This document shows positions 21,043-30,934 of a stretch of 64,000 nt of DNA, piece after piece. The stretch is taken from assembly GCA_977006965.1 (NCBI GenBank), contig OZ345378.1:2170001-2234000 (forward strand). Direction: 5' to 3'. Every line of letters starts with the position of its first letter. Positions within the stretch are counted from its first letter, which is position 1. A program made the translations under genes and the position numbers. Under the pieces are notes generated by a model. It did not search any database. It saw nothing but the letters and a program-made list of their open reading frames with translations, and was not told where the DNA came from. The DNA comes from Phymatolithon calcareum (taxonomy: Eukaryota; Rhodophyta; Florideophyceae; Hapalidiales).

Positions 21043-22265
21043 GATAAAGGCTTAAGCTTGGGCATACGCACTGGTGCAGTTTCTTCCACATCTCCATGAA
21101 GAATATCATCATAGTTGTCCGCAAGAACTGTGATGCAGTTGACATTTTTTTATCAACAAAAACTTGTGCACATCGATGAATCGCTAGGATTTATTGTCGT
21201 ATTGCTTGCAAGGCTCCGCCTGTATGGCCACGTGAAGTGCCCGCATGTCAGGATCCTGATTCCTTATTATCATCAGTTGCAATGGTGAATGGTTTTAGCA
21301 CGGGAGACCTGCAATACCACCACTCCAGCTCGACATGTTTCCGCACTGCTTCTTCCATCTTCTTCAGGCTTCAGCCCAGAGACCACAGTCATTAATTTAA
21401 CCTCTAAGGCGTTGGTACATGGCCATTATCAATGGCGCGAATTATCGAACTCACTGATGGTGCAATCCAACTTGTCGATGACTGGCAGTGTCAGCCGTTG
21501 CCTGCACGTAGTCCTGAGTAGGACCTATAGTCATCCCTGATCTCTTCTTTATGTAAACTCTTCCGCGATCGAGCCTCGCTCTCAAGCTTGACAGTGTGTG
21601 AGATGTGCGAACAAAGGTAGAAAGCAGCAAGGAAAATCGCAACTGCTACCTTGGCGCTCTTGTAGTATGTCCCAATAGCCGAACTACAATCGCTGTGCTT
21701 CGAGGGGATTGCCGAGTTATTAATCCGGTTCAGCTGCTCCTTTCGGGGGCGCATCCTCTTTTTTTCCATCTTCTTGAGCAGTGCGGCACGGTTCATAGGA
21801 GGAGGTTGACGACAAGTGCACGGCATTTGAGAAATAATTATTGACAACGCCGCAACACTTGCAACGCAATCTATTTTAAATTCATTCTGCTGCTCTTTAT
21901 CCGGACGCCCCAATCATTATCCAGTACTAAAATTATGCCTAGTTTTCTTAACACACCTCGGTTTTGTACAGGACAGAGCAAAAACGAGGTGCAGTTGTAC
22001 ACAGGTATCCGGTTGTACGGAACTCTTTTATATACAGAACAGAATGTTCTTTCAAAAAACGGCTCTCAACAACGCTGCAGGTGATGCAAGAGATGCAGGC
22101 ACATGACGCGTCATACCATGAACGTATTGCCACATGTGCACCGTTTTTGAATTTCTTTCGCACTTCACTGCTGCACACGCGAGCAGAGCACAGCTGTAGC
22201 TTTGTTCTGCCCTTCCTATCAAACAAACGTCTTCGCCAGCAACCTGCATTCCATCTCTGCGGCCG

Positions 22266-22272
22266 TATAAAT
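22266..22272 (+). promoter_or_regulatory. Probable TATA box of paralogue B
   Basis: TATAAAT, 85 bp upstream of the ATG at 22351. The surrounding sequence (GGCCGTATAAATCG, with CACC following) is similar to the TATA region at 25206, which is 84 bp upstream of its ATG. Confidence 0.5.
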
Positions 22273-22350
22273 CGACACCTTCTTTTCTTCCATCATGCCT
22301 GCCGTAACCTCCCTCGCTCCGGCCTTCATGTCCCCAGGGAACTCATCGAC

Positions 22351-23430
22351 ATGTTCCGCCGTCTCTTCGCCACATCGACGCCAGCATCAGGCTCGATAGC
22401 CGCTTCACTTGACCTAGCCGCGGCCGTGCTCGACATTGACACAGACTCATGCACCTCATCGATCGATGAACCTCGCACGCTTAGCACGTCGGCCTGGAAA
22501 CTGCCCGTCGGCGAATTTGAGCCGGCCATCTTGTCCACCACACCATTGCCCGCTGCACCCACACCGCCAATTTCGCGTCGCGCAGACATCATGACTGTCC
22601 GGTATGGGAACGATGTTGACGATGATTCCGCACTTTTCTTCCACATTGACAAAATGTTCGATTGCACCGACGTTCCTTCGCACCCCATCGATGACCGCGA
22701 CTTTGCTCTCGGTGCCAATCTGGTTGACGCGAGCAATCTTGACGATCGACTCGCTCAAGATATCTTCACTAACGTTGACGAATACATTGACGACGTCTTC
22801 CACTTAGGAAATCACTCACCTCTATCACAGACGGCCTCTCCACATGACCTTCCATCACATCACATCCACTCCATCGACCCCGCACCGATCCTCACTGCCT
22901 CAAAGTCCCCCTTCTCCTCCCCAATGTCATCCGCAAGCCTGTCCGCCCCGACCCCTAAGTGCACTCCAAAGCGCAAGAAGCGTCTCCGTCGTCGACAATC
23001 GCCCGCCAAAGATTCCGCAAAGCGTCCTCCCACAGCGACCTTTCTATCTCCCGAAGAGGAGGATCTCCCTACACCGAGGTACTCGCGTCGCTCCACTCGC
23101 ACGGAGCGAGATCCCAATTTGCGTCCGCGTCGCACGCTCGTCGGCCTCATTTGTCGCCGTCTCTCGCGTGAGGTCGTACGCAGGCGTGCCGTTGAACGAT
23201 CTCTACTGGAGAGCCCCGTCTTGCGTTCCGCGCAACTCCCGAGTGCTTTACGAACGGACAGGATAGGATACGGGGATGATTTGGATGGACCTGTGAGCTA
23301 TGCAAAGGATGAATTTATTGACTTTGTTACAGGCGATTCGCGACACAATCGTTCTTCGTGGTTTTCGGGGAAGAATAGCCGCTCTGTTACACGCGACACT
23401 GGTGGGACGCGTGTGATTGGCGGCGTCTGA
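22351..23430 (+). CDS. Uncharacterised disordered protein, paralogue B (AKD[DE]FI[DE]F motif)
   Basis: Unknown function; 359 aa. Order of features: a short N-terminus MFRRLFATSTPAS, an acidic central part (DDDSALFFHIDKMFD; NVDEYIDDVFHLG), a Ser/Pro-rich stretch, basic blocks KCTPKRKKRLRRRQ and RPRRTLVGLICRRL, and the C-terminal segment VSYAKDEFIDFVTGD followed by SSWF. The last segment matches paralogue A at 16926-18446; the rest is alike only in composition and in the order acidic then basic. No membrane segment. The frame stays open far upstream, but that part lies before the TATA-like box at 22266, so I start at the ATG at 22351. An AATAAA lies about 250 bp after the stop. The basic blocks could serve as nuclear localisation signals; that is inference. 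Confidence 0.65.
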   Translation: MFRRLFATSTPASGSIAASLDLAAAVLDIDTDSCTSSIDEPRTLSTSAWKLPVGEFEPAILSTTPLPAAPTPPISRRADIMTVRYGNDVDDDSALFFHIDKMFDCTDVPSHPIDDRDFALGANLVDASNLDDRLAQDIFTNVDEYIDDVFHLGNHSPLSQTASPHDLPSHHIHSIDPAPILTASKSPFSSPMSSASLSAPTPKCTPKRKKRLRRRQSPAKDSAKRPPTATFLSPEEEDLPTPRYSRRSTRTERDPNLRPRRTLVGLICRRLSREVVRRRAVERSLLESPVLRSAQLPSALRTDRIGYGDDLDGPVSYAKDEFIDFVTGDSRHNRSSWFSGKNSRSVTRDTGGTRVIGGV

Positions 23431-25289
23431 TTTGGACATGAATGGAGGCCTCATGGGACTGATAGCACTGCAATGTGTGAAGTAACACTGCGGTGGCTTT
23501 GTAAATAGAAATTTTCGGATATGTACTTAACACTGCTGTTTGATGGGAATTGATTTGAGCCTGCTCATGCAAGGGCTGTGGTACTAATGTACTGTAATAA
23601 TTTTCTTCAGTACCACATTGCAACGAATGCACTGAAGTGCTTGGAATAGTTCTCCTCGACTTCCAACTTGTAAAATTGAACTAAACTTAATAAAGTGTAA
23701 AAGTTAATCAGATTCGGTCAAATTGACGCTCCGTTGCAATGTACCTCTCTTTCCTCCTCTGGTCTTCATCTCTACAATTCCAGCATTGACGTTTTCTTCC
23801 TCTAATACAGGGTTTGTGCACTGGATTCGTTAGATCGAATAATATTCATTGCGAGCACCCGCGTGCGGCACAGGGTCTGCGTGCGGCACAGGGTCCAATC
23901 GGTTGCTGCGATGAGAGGCGCCCCGGGAGGGGCGTCCAGGAGGCAAACAAGGCGCGCGAGTTTTCGCTTGCTCCGCATCGATCCGAATCGAGACGCAACA
24001 TGGAAGTGTTCGTTCAACGTGTCTAACCAACCTTGTAGGCACTCCTTAGTGACGCTCCCAGCGGAACACACAAGTAGCTCTCAATATCGCAAAGGATTGG
24101 ATAGAGTGGAGAAAACTCTGCTACTCTCACTTGGGGATATGCAGAAGACAATAGGCCGAAGAGAACAACATTCCCATGTGCCTTTACTTCCGTTTTGGCT
24201 TCAGATGGAGAAGAAGATGAACGTGTCGGGGAGTACAATTAGAGACATATGTTGTTCGCAATAAACAGCTATAACGATCTGTCATCGTTGGTATAACAAT
24301 CGTCACTGGCCTACATTTGTTGAGTGTAGAACAATGCTCTAAAATTTCATCCGTCATTGTTGAATTCCTTATGCGCTTCGTCGTCAAGTCTTTTGTTATT
24401 GTCTATTGGAAGAGAAAACAGCGCGATAACCCTATCGGTGCGTATGGATATCGCGATGAAAAACTGAACCAAAAACTCAACGGCGCTGCGGCAATTGTAC
24501 TGAGCTGATCAAATGTCTACACAACGGTGGCTCCTTGCCTGGGGTGAGGGACTGTAGCACTTGCCGTAGAGCTAGATCTGCCAGAAAATGACATGCCGAT
24601 CCAGCGAACAGTTTCCATCTTCTTCTCTGTTTTTGTGTAGACCGAACCTTGAACTTCTCTCCTTGGTCTTGCTTTCAAGACACGATTCGCTACAAGCGGG
24701 ATCCCGCTAACAGAAATGCAAGGAAGATCCTTGCATTGCTGTAATGATAAAATCACTTGTCTCACGCGTGTTGATGACCCATGGTTCATCAAAACACGTC
24801 ATCATTCCTCCATCAACCAACAATAGCGAGCTTCTTTCTTTTCATGTAAGCACAGACCTTTTCTAATTGGACACGTAATTTTAGAACTCAACTTCATGAC
24901 GTTTTACGTATACGTAGCCTCATGAGGAAAGCGAACTTGCGCAGCCCTAGCTGGCTCATCCATCTCATTGGTTAATTTGCCTTTTTTCATCATATTCATC
25001 CATAATTCTCTGTGTGCGGCGAAGTTAGAAGGATCGAATGAGCACCAGCCCACGGCGGGATTGTTGACAGGTTCCTTGGTGCCAGTCTTGATGCAGAAAT
25101 GCAGTTCCAGAAAAAATGAACAAAATTTTGTACCCTAATGCGGAATACGGGCCGTTTCGAACGGGGGCCACTTCACATCGCACTATCCGCGTCTAGCCCT
25201 CCGATTATAAATTTCACCAACTTCCCTGTGCCCCATCCAGCTCTCTAACCATCATTGTCATTCCCGCCCACCCTGCACCGCGAGGAATT
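23431..25289. other. Spacer without recognisable gene
   Basis: No domain-bearing frame seen. An 18-bp-period direct repeat of 17 nt (GCGTGCGGCACAGGGTC at 23861-23877 and 23879-23895) sits in a locally GC-rich island (about 23860-24030) that also has a GGCGCCCC/GGGGCG stem. A TATA box for the next gene lies at 25206-25212. Confidence 0.55.
25206..25212 (+). promoter_or_regulatory. Probable TATA box of the coiled-coil gene
   Basis: TATAAAT, 84 bp upstream of the ATG at 25290 and almost the same spacing as at 22266. Confidence 0.5.
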
Positions 25290-26330
25290 ATGGCAGTCGA
25301 TACCGCCGCAGTTCCGACCGCTCTTGATACCTCCGCCGACAACATCCCAGCTCTCAGGAAGGAGGTCAAGGAGAAGGAAGAGGTTCTTGCAGATGTCCAG
25401 GCCCGGATCAAGACCACCCGTTCCGGTCGCGCCTCGGTCAAGCTTGCAGCGAGCCGATTTCTGGAGAATGCCGCGAAAGACCAGAGGCGCGTGTCTACAC
25501 CAGTTCTCCCCACGGAGCGTTCCGCGGCAGTTTCATCATTGCTTTCGAAATGGAATCAGGGCATTGAGAAAACTGTAGAGAAGACTAAGGTGGGTGTCCG
25601 CGGCAATGTGCGCGGCGCACAGCGAAACTTCTCAGGAACTGATGCACCCAAACATTTCAATGGGCGTCCCGTGTCCATGCCAGTCAAACCAAACCGTCCA
25701 CCTGAGGCCGCGGAATTACTTGTCGTGGAGGATGGCTCCGTGCCTTCCTGGGCGAAGAACCAGCAAAAGAAGGTAATTCGAAAGGAGAATGCGCGCAGTT
25801 CCACGCGCGGCGTCGATCTCGGAGAACGAAAGGGTGGAATTCTAGCCCCTAAGGATGTCGACACTTCCGCAGTACGTGAGAATCCTCGCATGGGAGGTAA
25901 CGTTGCAGCAGCGCTGGCCATGTGGGGAAAGGCAGCAGATGAGGAGGCCAAAGTGCTGGAGAAGAAGAATCTTGTTGAGGAGGCGCGTCGTGAAGAGGAA
26001 AGGAAGGTAAAAGAGAGGGAGGAGGAGCTGCGTAAACAGCGTGAGGAGCAGGAGAGAATCGAACGGATTAAGCGCGAGAAACAGGAAGCTGAGGAAAGAG
26101 CGAAGAGATTGGCAGAGGAGAAGAAACGAATGGAGGAGGAGAAGAGGCGTGCGGAGGAGGCCGCCAAGAGAGCGAAGGAGGAAGAAATTAGAATGCTTCG
26201 TGCCCTCCCGGAACAAGAGCCCATCAAGACTGACGAGCTCGTTGACTGGCTGCAAAAGCGCATCAAGCTTCTCGACCTCCTTATCACCGAGGCTGAGGCG
26301 GAGCTTGCCGAGCTTGAAAAAACGGTGTAA
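25290..26330 (+). CDS. Coiled-coil protein of unknown function
   Basis: 346-aa charged protein with no family I recognise. Residues about 20-45 form a short helical segment (ALRKEVKEKEEVLADVQARI). The middle is Arg/Gly/Pro-containing and probably disordered. Residues about 205-315 form a long, uninterrupted Glu/Lys/Arg helix (REEERKVKEREEELRKQREE and similar), and a C-terminal helix follows (DELVDWLQKRIKLLDLLITE). A single-alpha-helix or coiled-coil scaffold role is possible. The start is the first ATG after the TATA box. It converges on the NAK kinase gene with a 250-bp gap. Confidence 0.75.
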   Translation: MAVDTAAVPTALDTSADNIPALRKEVKEKEEVLADVQARIKTTRSGRASVKLAASRFLENAAKDQRRVSTPVLPTERSAAVSSLLSKWNQGIEKTVEKTKVGVRGNVRGAQRNFSGTDAPKHFNGRPVSMPVKPNRPPEAAELLVVEDGSVPSWAKNQQKKVIRKENARSSTRGVDLGERKGGILAPKDVDTSAVRENPRMGGNVAAALAMWGKAADEEAKVLEKKNLVEEARREEERKVKEREEELRKQREEQERIERIKREKQEAEERAKRLAEEKKRMEEEKRRAEEAAKRAKEEEIRMLRALPEQEPIKTDELVDWLQKRIKLLDLLITEAEAELAELEKTV

Positions 26331-26580
26331 AGCGTCTAGATTAGCTTCACGACTGATTTTCAAAAGCCTCAATTCGGCCGGTTTCATTCCCCGTCTTATT
26401 ACTCCCCACCCCGTTGTGTTTTCCGTGTAAAGATCAACCCATGTTCATCGTTTTCAGACCAGGTGAGAAATTGTCCATGCCTTTGCAGCCATATGACTTC
26501 ATCAGGGCGTCTTGGTTTTGCTCACCAACACAGAAATGTATGGAAAACGCACACAGCGGTGGTCCCTCACTCTTTACCAA

Positions 26581-28542
26581 TTACTGCTTCTTCCCTTTCA
26601 TGGTCGTTAATCCCATCATCAGATCACTCAGATCTGCAAACTCATCCTTATCATCTTTCGTCGTCCGTACAGCTTCCGATGCTGACACGGTTGTCTTCAA
26701 ATCTGTCGTTGCGCTTTCGCCATACAGCATCTGCAAATCCAGAGCTTGGCTGCCAGGTCGCACGCCATACCCACTTCTCTGTAGCGGTATCGAAGATTGA
26801 ACAACAGTGGGCTGGACAGGTGCGCTCGGTGCTAGTTGTCCGCTTGACCCGCCCAACGTGTTTAAATCCAACGACTGTCCGTTGGACCGCACTCCACTTC
26901 TAGATGACAATGTATGCGGTGGGGCAGATACATGCTTAGCATCAGGATTTGATGTTCCTATCCTGCCCCTAGATCCGTAAAGAGCGCTCAAATCTAGAGC
27001 CTTCCCAGTCGAACCCTGGCTTCCTACAATTCCTGCCACGGGCATCGCGCGTGGTGCAGGGCCAGAAGTCCAGTCTGCTTCCCATGGACCAGTTGTCTTA
27101 GCTGGTTCTGCCGACTTGACTGGTGCCGGGCCAGGCACTGGAGCTCCCCCCCACGGTGTAGCCCTCACAGGCACGGCTGTCGATGCTGGCTGAGGTGGCG
27201 TGGCGACGTTGTAGAGAGGTGTAGTAATCCTCGGCTTTGAAGCGTTTGCATATTTTGGAGCAGGCGCGACGGGACGCAGGCCAGGAACTGGCACTGGTGT
27301 GGGAGTTGGCTCGGCTGCAACTGTGGGTTCAGCAGCGAAAGCTGAATCAAAGTCCGCCCAACCGTCGCCGTCGTCTGTCTCTACTACGGCCTCTGCGGCC
27401 GTTTCTAATGCGTGATGTTGCGGTGCGGGCACAGGCGTTGAGGCAAAAAAGTCAAATGCAGGGGGTTGAACAGCTGATGCAGAAGGTGTTTGGTGTCCTG
27501 GCGCCCCCGGCCCCGCCGCCAAAGTGGGCAAAAAGTCCCGTTTGCGCTGATCACGAAGCTGCTGTCCTCGCTCACGTAATTGCGGGTCCATATCCACGCT
27601 TCGCAATCTACATATGGCCTCAAGGATGCTAAACGAGTCTGCGCGGCGCGACGGGTCTGGGGTGAGCATGGCTTTGAGCAGCTTTTCAAAGGCCTCCGGA
27701 TAACTGGGGGCGTTGGGAGGAACTTCGTACGCAGCTCTGAGGATAGGCATGGACGAGCCGCCATCGAAGGGGAGTTTTCCGTAGAGTAATGCAAAGAAAA
27801 TGCATCCGAGCGCCCAGACGTCCACGCGCTCGCAGATGAATTGCTTGGTATACAAATCTACCATTTCCGGAGCGCGGTACATCATTGAGCAGTTCGATCC
27901 GATATCATCCTCAGCCGCCAGGATTTCCTGGCGGGTCACGTATCTCTTCGCGGCGGCCGTGCAACTGCCGAAATCGCACAGCTTGTAAACACCACCGAGG
28001 CGATCATAGAGTAAATTCTCGAGCTTTACGTCTCGGCATGCGACGGGCGGGTCAAGAGAATGTAAATGCGCTACGGCGGCGACCGCATCATGAAAAATGG
28101 AGAGGATCTCCGGAGCGGCAAGGAGAGCACCCTGCCGCCGCTCGAGAACTTCGTGTAGTGTACCGCCGTCAAGCATTTCGAACATGAGCAAGGCGACCGA
28201 CTCGGTGATGGTTGCGCCGTGGAAGCGCACGATGTTGCGGTGTGGGGGGAGTGATGTGAGGAAATCAATTTCTCGACGAGCGAGCGCCTCGCCCTCGGGG
28301 TCGGCAAGAGACATGCGTTTGACGGCATAGCGCGTGGTGCATGACGAGCTCGTGTTGGCGGGGCGCGCAGAATGCACAAATGAAAATCCTCCCGTTGCAA
28401 ACACCGCTCCCAATTTCACCCGGATCCCTGCGATAGTGAACTCGCGGTGGACGTAGCCGCCGTCGTCGCCGTTGCAAGTGCTGAACGCGTTGTCAATGTT
28501 TCGCTCGAGACTTTCCGCAGCCTTTCGAAGAGAGCGCAACAT
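26581..28542 (-). CDS. NAK-family (Ark1/Prk1/AAK1/GAK-like) Ser/Thr kinase
   Basis: 653-aa kinase of the Numb-associated family, which phosphorylates endocytic adaptors and controls clathrin coats. The kinase domain spans about residues 35-325: glycine loop FATGGFSFVH, lysine K75 (YAVKRM), catalytic loop CRDVKLENLL, CDFGSC, and the activation segment with SMMYRAPEMVDLY, which is typical of NAK kinases. The C-terminal half is Pro/Ala-rich and disordered. It contains FDFF and WADFDSAF, like AP-2 appendage-binding peptides, and three spaced repeats of LDLxxLYG type (ALDLSALYG, SLDLNTLGG, ALDLQMLYG; about residues 513, 555 and 598), then DEFADLSDLM near the end. HRD is CRD. Start: the open frame runs to a TTG upstream. 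ATG at 28542 has a purine at -3; an in-frame ATG at 28641 would add 33 residues. Confidence 0.88.
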   Translation of the reverse strand: MLRSLRKAAESLERNIDNAFSTCNGDDGGYVHREFTIAGIRVKLGAVFATGGFSFVHSARPANTSSSCTTRYAVKRMSLADPEGEALARREIDFLTSLPPHRNIVRFHGATITESVALLMFEMLDGGTLHEVLERRQGALLAAPEILSIFHDAVAAVAHLHSLDPPVACRDVKLENLLYDRLGGVYKLCDFGSCTAAAKRYVTRQEILAAEDDIGSNCSMMYRAPEMVDLYTKQFICERVDVWALGCIFFALLYGKLPFDGGSSMPILRAAYEVPPNAPSYPEAFEKLLKAMLTPDPSRRADSFSILEAICRLRSVDMDPQLRERGQQLRDQRKRDFLPTLAAGPGAPGHQTPSASAVQPPAFDFFASTPVPAPQHHALETAAEAVVETDDGDGWADFDSAFAAEPTVAAEPTPTPVPVPGLRPVAPAPKYANASKPRITTPLYNVATPPQPASTAVPVRATPWGGAPVPGPAPVKSAEPAKTTGPWEADWTSGPAPRAMPVAGIVGSQGSTGKALDLSALYGSRGRIGTSNPDAKHVSAPPHTLSSRSGVRSNGQSLDLNTLGGSSGQLAPSAPVQPTVVQSSIPLQRSGYGVRPGSQALDLQMLYGESATTDLKTTVSASEAVRTTKDDKDEFADLSDLMMGLTTMKGKKQ

Positions 28543-28963
28543 TTTTGGGTTGCGTTTGACACAACTGGGAATCCGATACACTGCGGTCTCTGCCTTTCCC
28601 AGAGGTCGGCACCAAGTGCATATTGTTCCGCAGCAGAACATAAGGACTGATTGGCCAAGGAGCAAACTTTGAATGGCGACATGCAACGTTCAATCCATCC
28701 GCTGATTGCACCTATAAAATGCATATGACTATTAAGTGCTCTTTATTGGCAGTGCTGTTCTGAATTCTCCCTTCAGAACTTTAACCAGCAAATCAAATCG
28801 CAGAAGTTTTTTCAGAACTAATGCACGGCGGGCTGGTCCAATTTAGAGTTGTCCTACTCATTTGTGCAGTACGTATGCATAACTTTGTTGACTGCGCTTT
28901 CCCGCCTACCCACCAACCGAAGGATCCTCCCATCGTCCCGCCGGGCACCATACTCCTGTAGGG
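28543..28963. promoter_or_regulatory. Divergent promoter region of NAK kinase and GT61 genes
   Basis: The two genes are transcribed away from each other from this 421-bp spacer. It holds TATAAAA (28713-28719, + orientation, about 250 bp before the GT61 ATG) and a hairpin at 28757-28779 (8-bp arms GTTCTGAA). No other motif is convincing. Confidence 0.5.
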
Positions 28964-30676
28964 ATGGCGGTTGCATCGGGAAAGCAGCGTAATCGGTTAC
29001 GCCGGCGTCTCTTAAGCCTACTTCGTCTCCTCCGCGTTCGCAGTCGGAAGACAGCTGGTGTCTACGTGTTTCTCATTCTGCTCGTAGTGTTGCGAACCTT
29101 TCTGTCATCCGGTGGAGAGGCTCCGCCCTTCTGGAACATCCGATGGGGGAATGCCCCGCCCCTGGGTGCCGGCACCGCAGACACAAGACCCGTTGAGCCG
29201 GAATCAGTTCCCCCGCCACCAGAGCTTTACGGAACGGGAAGGGAGCGTTGCTTTATTCTCGGCCGCAACGGCGTTCAATCGGCCTGGCACATGAACTCTC
29301 GTGCGCTTTGCGCCTTCGATGAAGCCGTCTGTTTTCAGGGTATGCATCTGGAGAACGTGTACAGCTTTGGAAAGCGTGGTTCTGGGTCGTGTGACGTCAT
29401 TAGTGTTGATGACCAGTCCCCGCCGGTTCGCGCAGTCACGGCTGGGCTGGGCGAGTCATGCGCTGCATTCCGAAAGCGCCATGTCATTGGCATTTATGGT
29501 AATGAACGGTTCGCGAACTGGGAAGAGTGGCTCACAGATTTACGACAGCGAAGATACAAGGACCGTTTCCATCATCCTGCATCTTGGCATTCGGACTTTG
29601 CAATTATTGTCCCCAAGTATCCATGGTCTTGGAACATTTGCCATTATAATCGTATCTGGGTTTTTGTCACGCATGTCATCCGCAACCTGCACTTGTTTGC
29701 ACCTGATGCAGCGAAAGGATTGAAGCGGGTAGATGTTTTGTTCCGGTCTGGCCTCCTGTATAGGGGAAATTGGCCGACGGGACTGCGCGAGTCAACAATT
29801 CCGGAACTTCAGAAGGAGACAGGGTTGGAGATCCGAGTGGGACAGATTCGGTTCGACTCTAGGCGAGACTTTCAGTGCATTAAGAGGGGAATTATGCTGG
29901 GCGATGAAGGGCGAGTGGATGCGTTTCCTTTTTTAAATGACTCTGATATTTGGTCGATACAAGAACAGCAAAGCGACTCGCATTGGCCGTCGATTTCGAG
30001 CGACGCGCTGTGGCTACGACACGCTGTTTATTCTGAGCAAGGATTTTTGGATCAGGCGACGTTCGATGGACCCGGCGTCGCTAATTTTCGCACCATCCCG
30101 GTGCCACCAAAGCGAATCGCATATTTACAGCGCTCCCCGTATTCTCCAAGGCACTTGACAGCGTCGGGGGTAAAATGGTTGGAAAACACTCTTCATGAGC
30201 TGGCAGCAGAGTACGGATTTGAGGTTCGGTATGTGCGGTTCAGGAAGGAAATGTCATTCAAGGATCAGATTGCGCAGGTGCGCGACGTAGGGGTTGCTGT
30301 TGGACTGCATGGTGCAAACATGGTGAACACGATGTTCATGCCAGCAGGTTCAGCAATGTTTGAGATTTTCCCTTGGCGGTATGTGAGATTCTACTACGCA
30401 GCTGGGTTGAATTCGGGGCTGCGGTACAGCTATCATGAGCCGGAGAACGGCGTCGATAAGCATTGCAATTTTGACAAGTTCTGCTTCATGCGGTATCGAG
30501 AGAGCGTAATTTATTTGTCGGATCGAGATCGCGCTGAAATCCGAAGGAGAATGGAGAATTCAATCAAGCATGTAGTTGATTTGCATGCAAGATTTCCGAA
30601 AGGTTCTATTCCTCTTGAAAAAGATGGAAAGCTTTACCGAATACCTCGACCGGTCAAGCCCCCTGCTACTACCTAA
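28964..30676 (+). CDS. GT61-family (DUF563) glycosyltransferase, type II membrane protein
   Basis: 570 aa. A short Arg-rich cytosolic tail, then a single transmembrane anchor (about residues 31-50, VYVFLILLVVLRTFLSS), a Pro-rich stem, and a lumenal catalytic domain. The signature of the family is VGVAVGLHGANMVNTMFMPAGSAMFEIFPW (two halves of about 15 residues each, around residues 443-473), matching the GxHGAxLxNxxFMPxGSxxxEI pattern of DUF563. Known GT61 enzymes add xylose, arabinose or GlcNAc to glycans in the Golgi; the sugar and acceptor cannot be read here. In a red alga, cell-wall or N-glycan modification is a reasonable inference. A single ATG precedes the basic tail. A 7-bp stem hairpin (30806-30821) lies downstream. 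Confidence 0.88.
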   Translation: MAVASGKQRNRLRRRLLSLLRLLRVRSRKTAGVYVFLILLVVLRTFLSSGGEAPPFWNIRWGNAPPLGAGTADTRPVEPESVPPPPELYGTGRERCFILGRNGVQSAWHMNSRALCAFDEAVCFQGMHLENVYSFGKRGSGSCDVISVDDQSPPVRAVTAGLGESCAAFRKRHVIGIYGNERFANWEEWLTDLRQRRYKDRFHHPASWHSDFAIIVPKYPWSWNICHYNRIWVFVTHVIRNLHLFAPDAAKGLKRVDVLFRSGLLYRGNWPTGLRESTIPELQKETGLEIRVGQIRFDSRRDFQCIKRGIMLGDEGRVDAFPFLNDSDIWSIQEQQSDSHWPSISSDALWLRHAVYSEQGFLDQATFDGPGVANFRTIPVPPKRIAYLQRSPYSPRHLTASGVKWLENTLHELAAEYGFEVRYVRFRKEMSFKDQIAQVRDVGVAVGLHGANMVNTMFMPAGSAMFEIFPWRYVRFYYAAGLNSGLRYSYHEPENGVDKHCNFDKFCFMRYRESVIYLSDRDRAEIRRRMENSIKHVVDLHARFPKGSIPLEKDGKLYRIPRPVKPPATT

Positions 30677-30805
30677 ACTGATCTCAGAACTCATACTGTT
30701 TATCTTATAGTAATAGGAGTGATTTTTTGGCAGTACTAAACTAATTCTTTACATGGCGTCGAGCAACTTATTTAATTGCCCTGGTTAAAGACACTCGCAA
30801 CTAAG

Positions 30806-30821
30806 AGGCGTTTTAACGCCT
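30806..30821. repeat. Short hairpin downstream of GT61
   Basis: AGGCGTT and AACGCCT flank TT. It lies between the convergent GT61 and POLD3 genes and could act in 3'-end formation of either. Confidence 0.5.
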
Positions 30822-30934
30822 TTGCTGTAGACTGGAATGAGTTCTAACTAACTGCAAGGTAAGATAATGTTCGAGCAATCAAGTACTTGACACAACGAGT
30901 CTGATACTATTCATTTTTGCTTGCAGTTGGACCA

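Larger units (their letters stand above)
18447..22350. other. Gene-poor spacer between paralogues A and B
   Basis: No recognisable gene; a 222-codon open frame at 19674-20342 (+) begins within a GAAA-rich simple repeat (19704-19738) and has no domain. Listed separately are hairpins at 19652-19672, 20589-20650 and 20976-21042 and the TATA box at 22266. Two short clusters of ACAAACAA occur near 19230 and 19320. Confidence 0.6.

Noticed and set aside
21964-22350. 129-codon upstream extension of paralogue B
   Set aside because: Most of it lies upstream of the TATA-like box at 22266 and shows no similarity to paralogue A.
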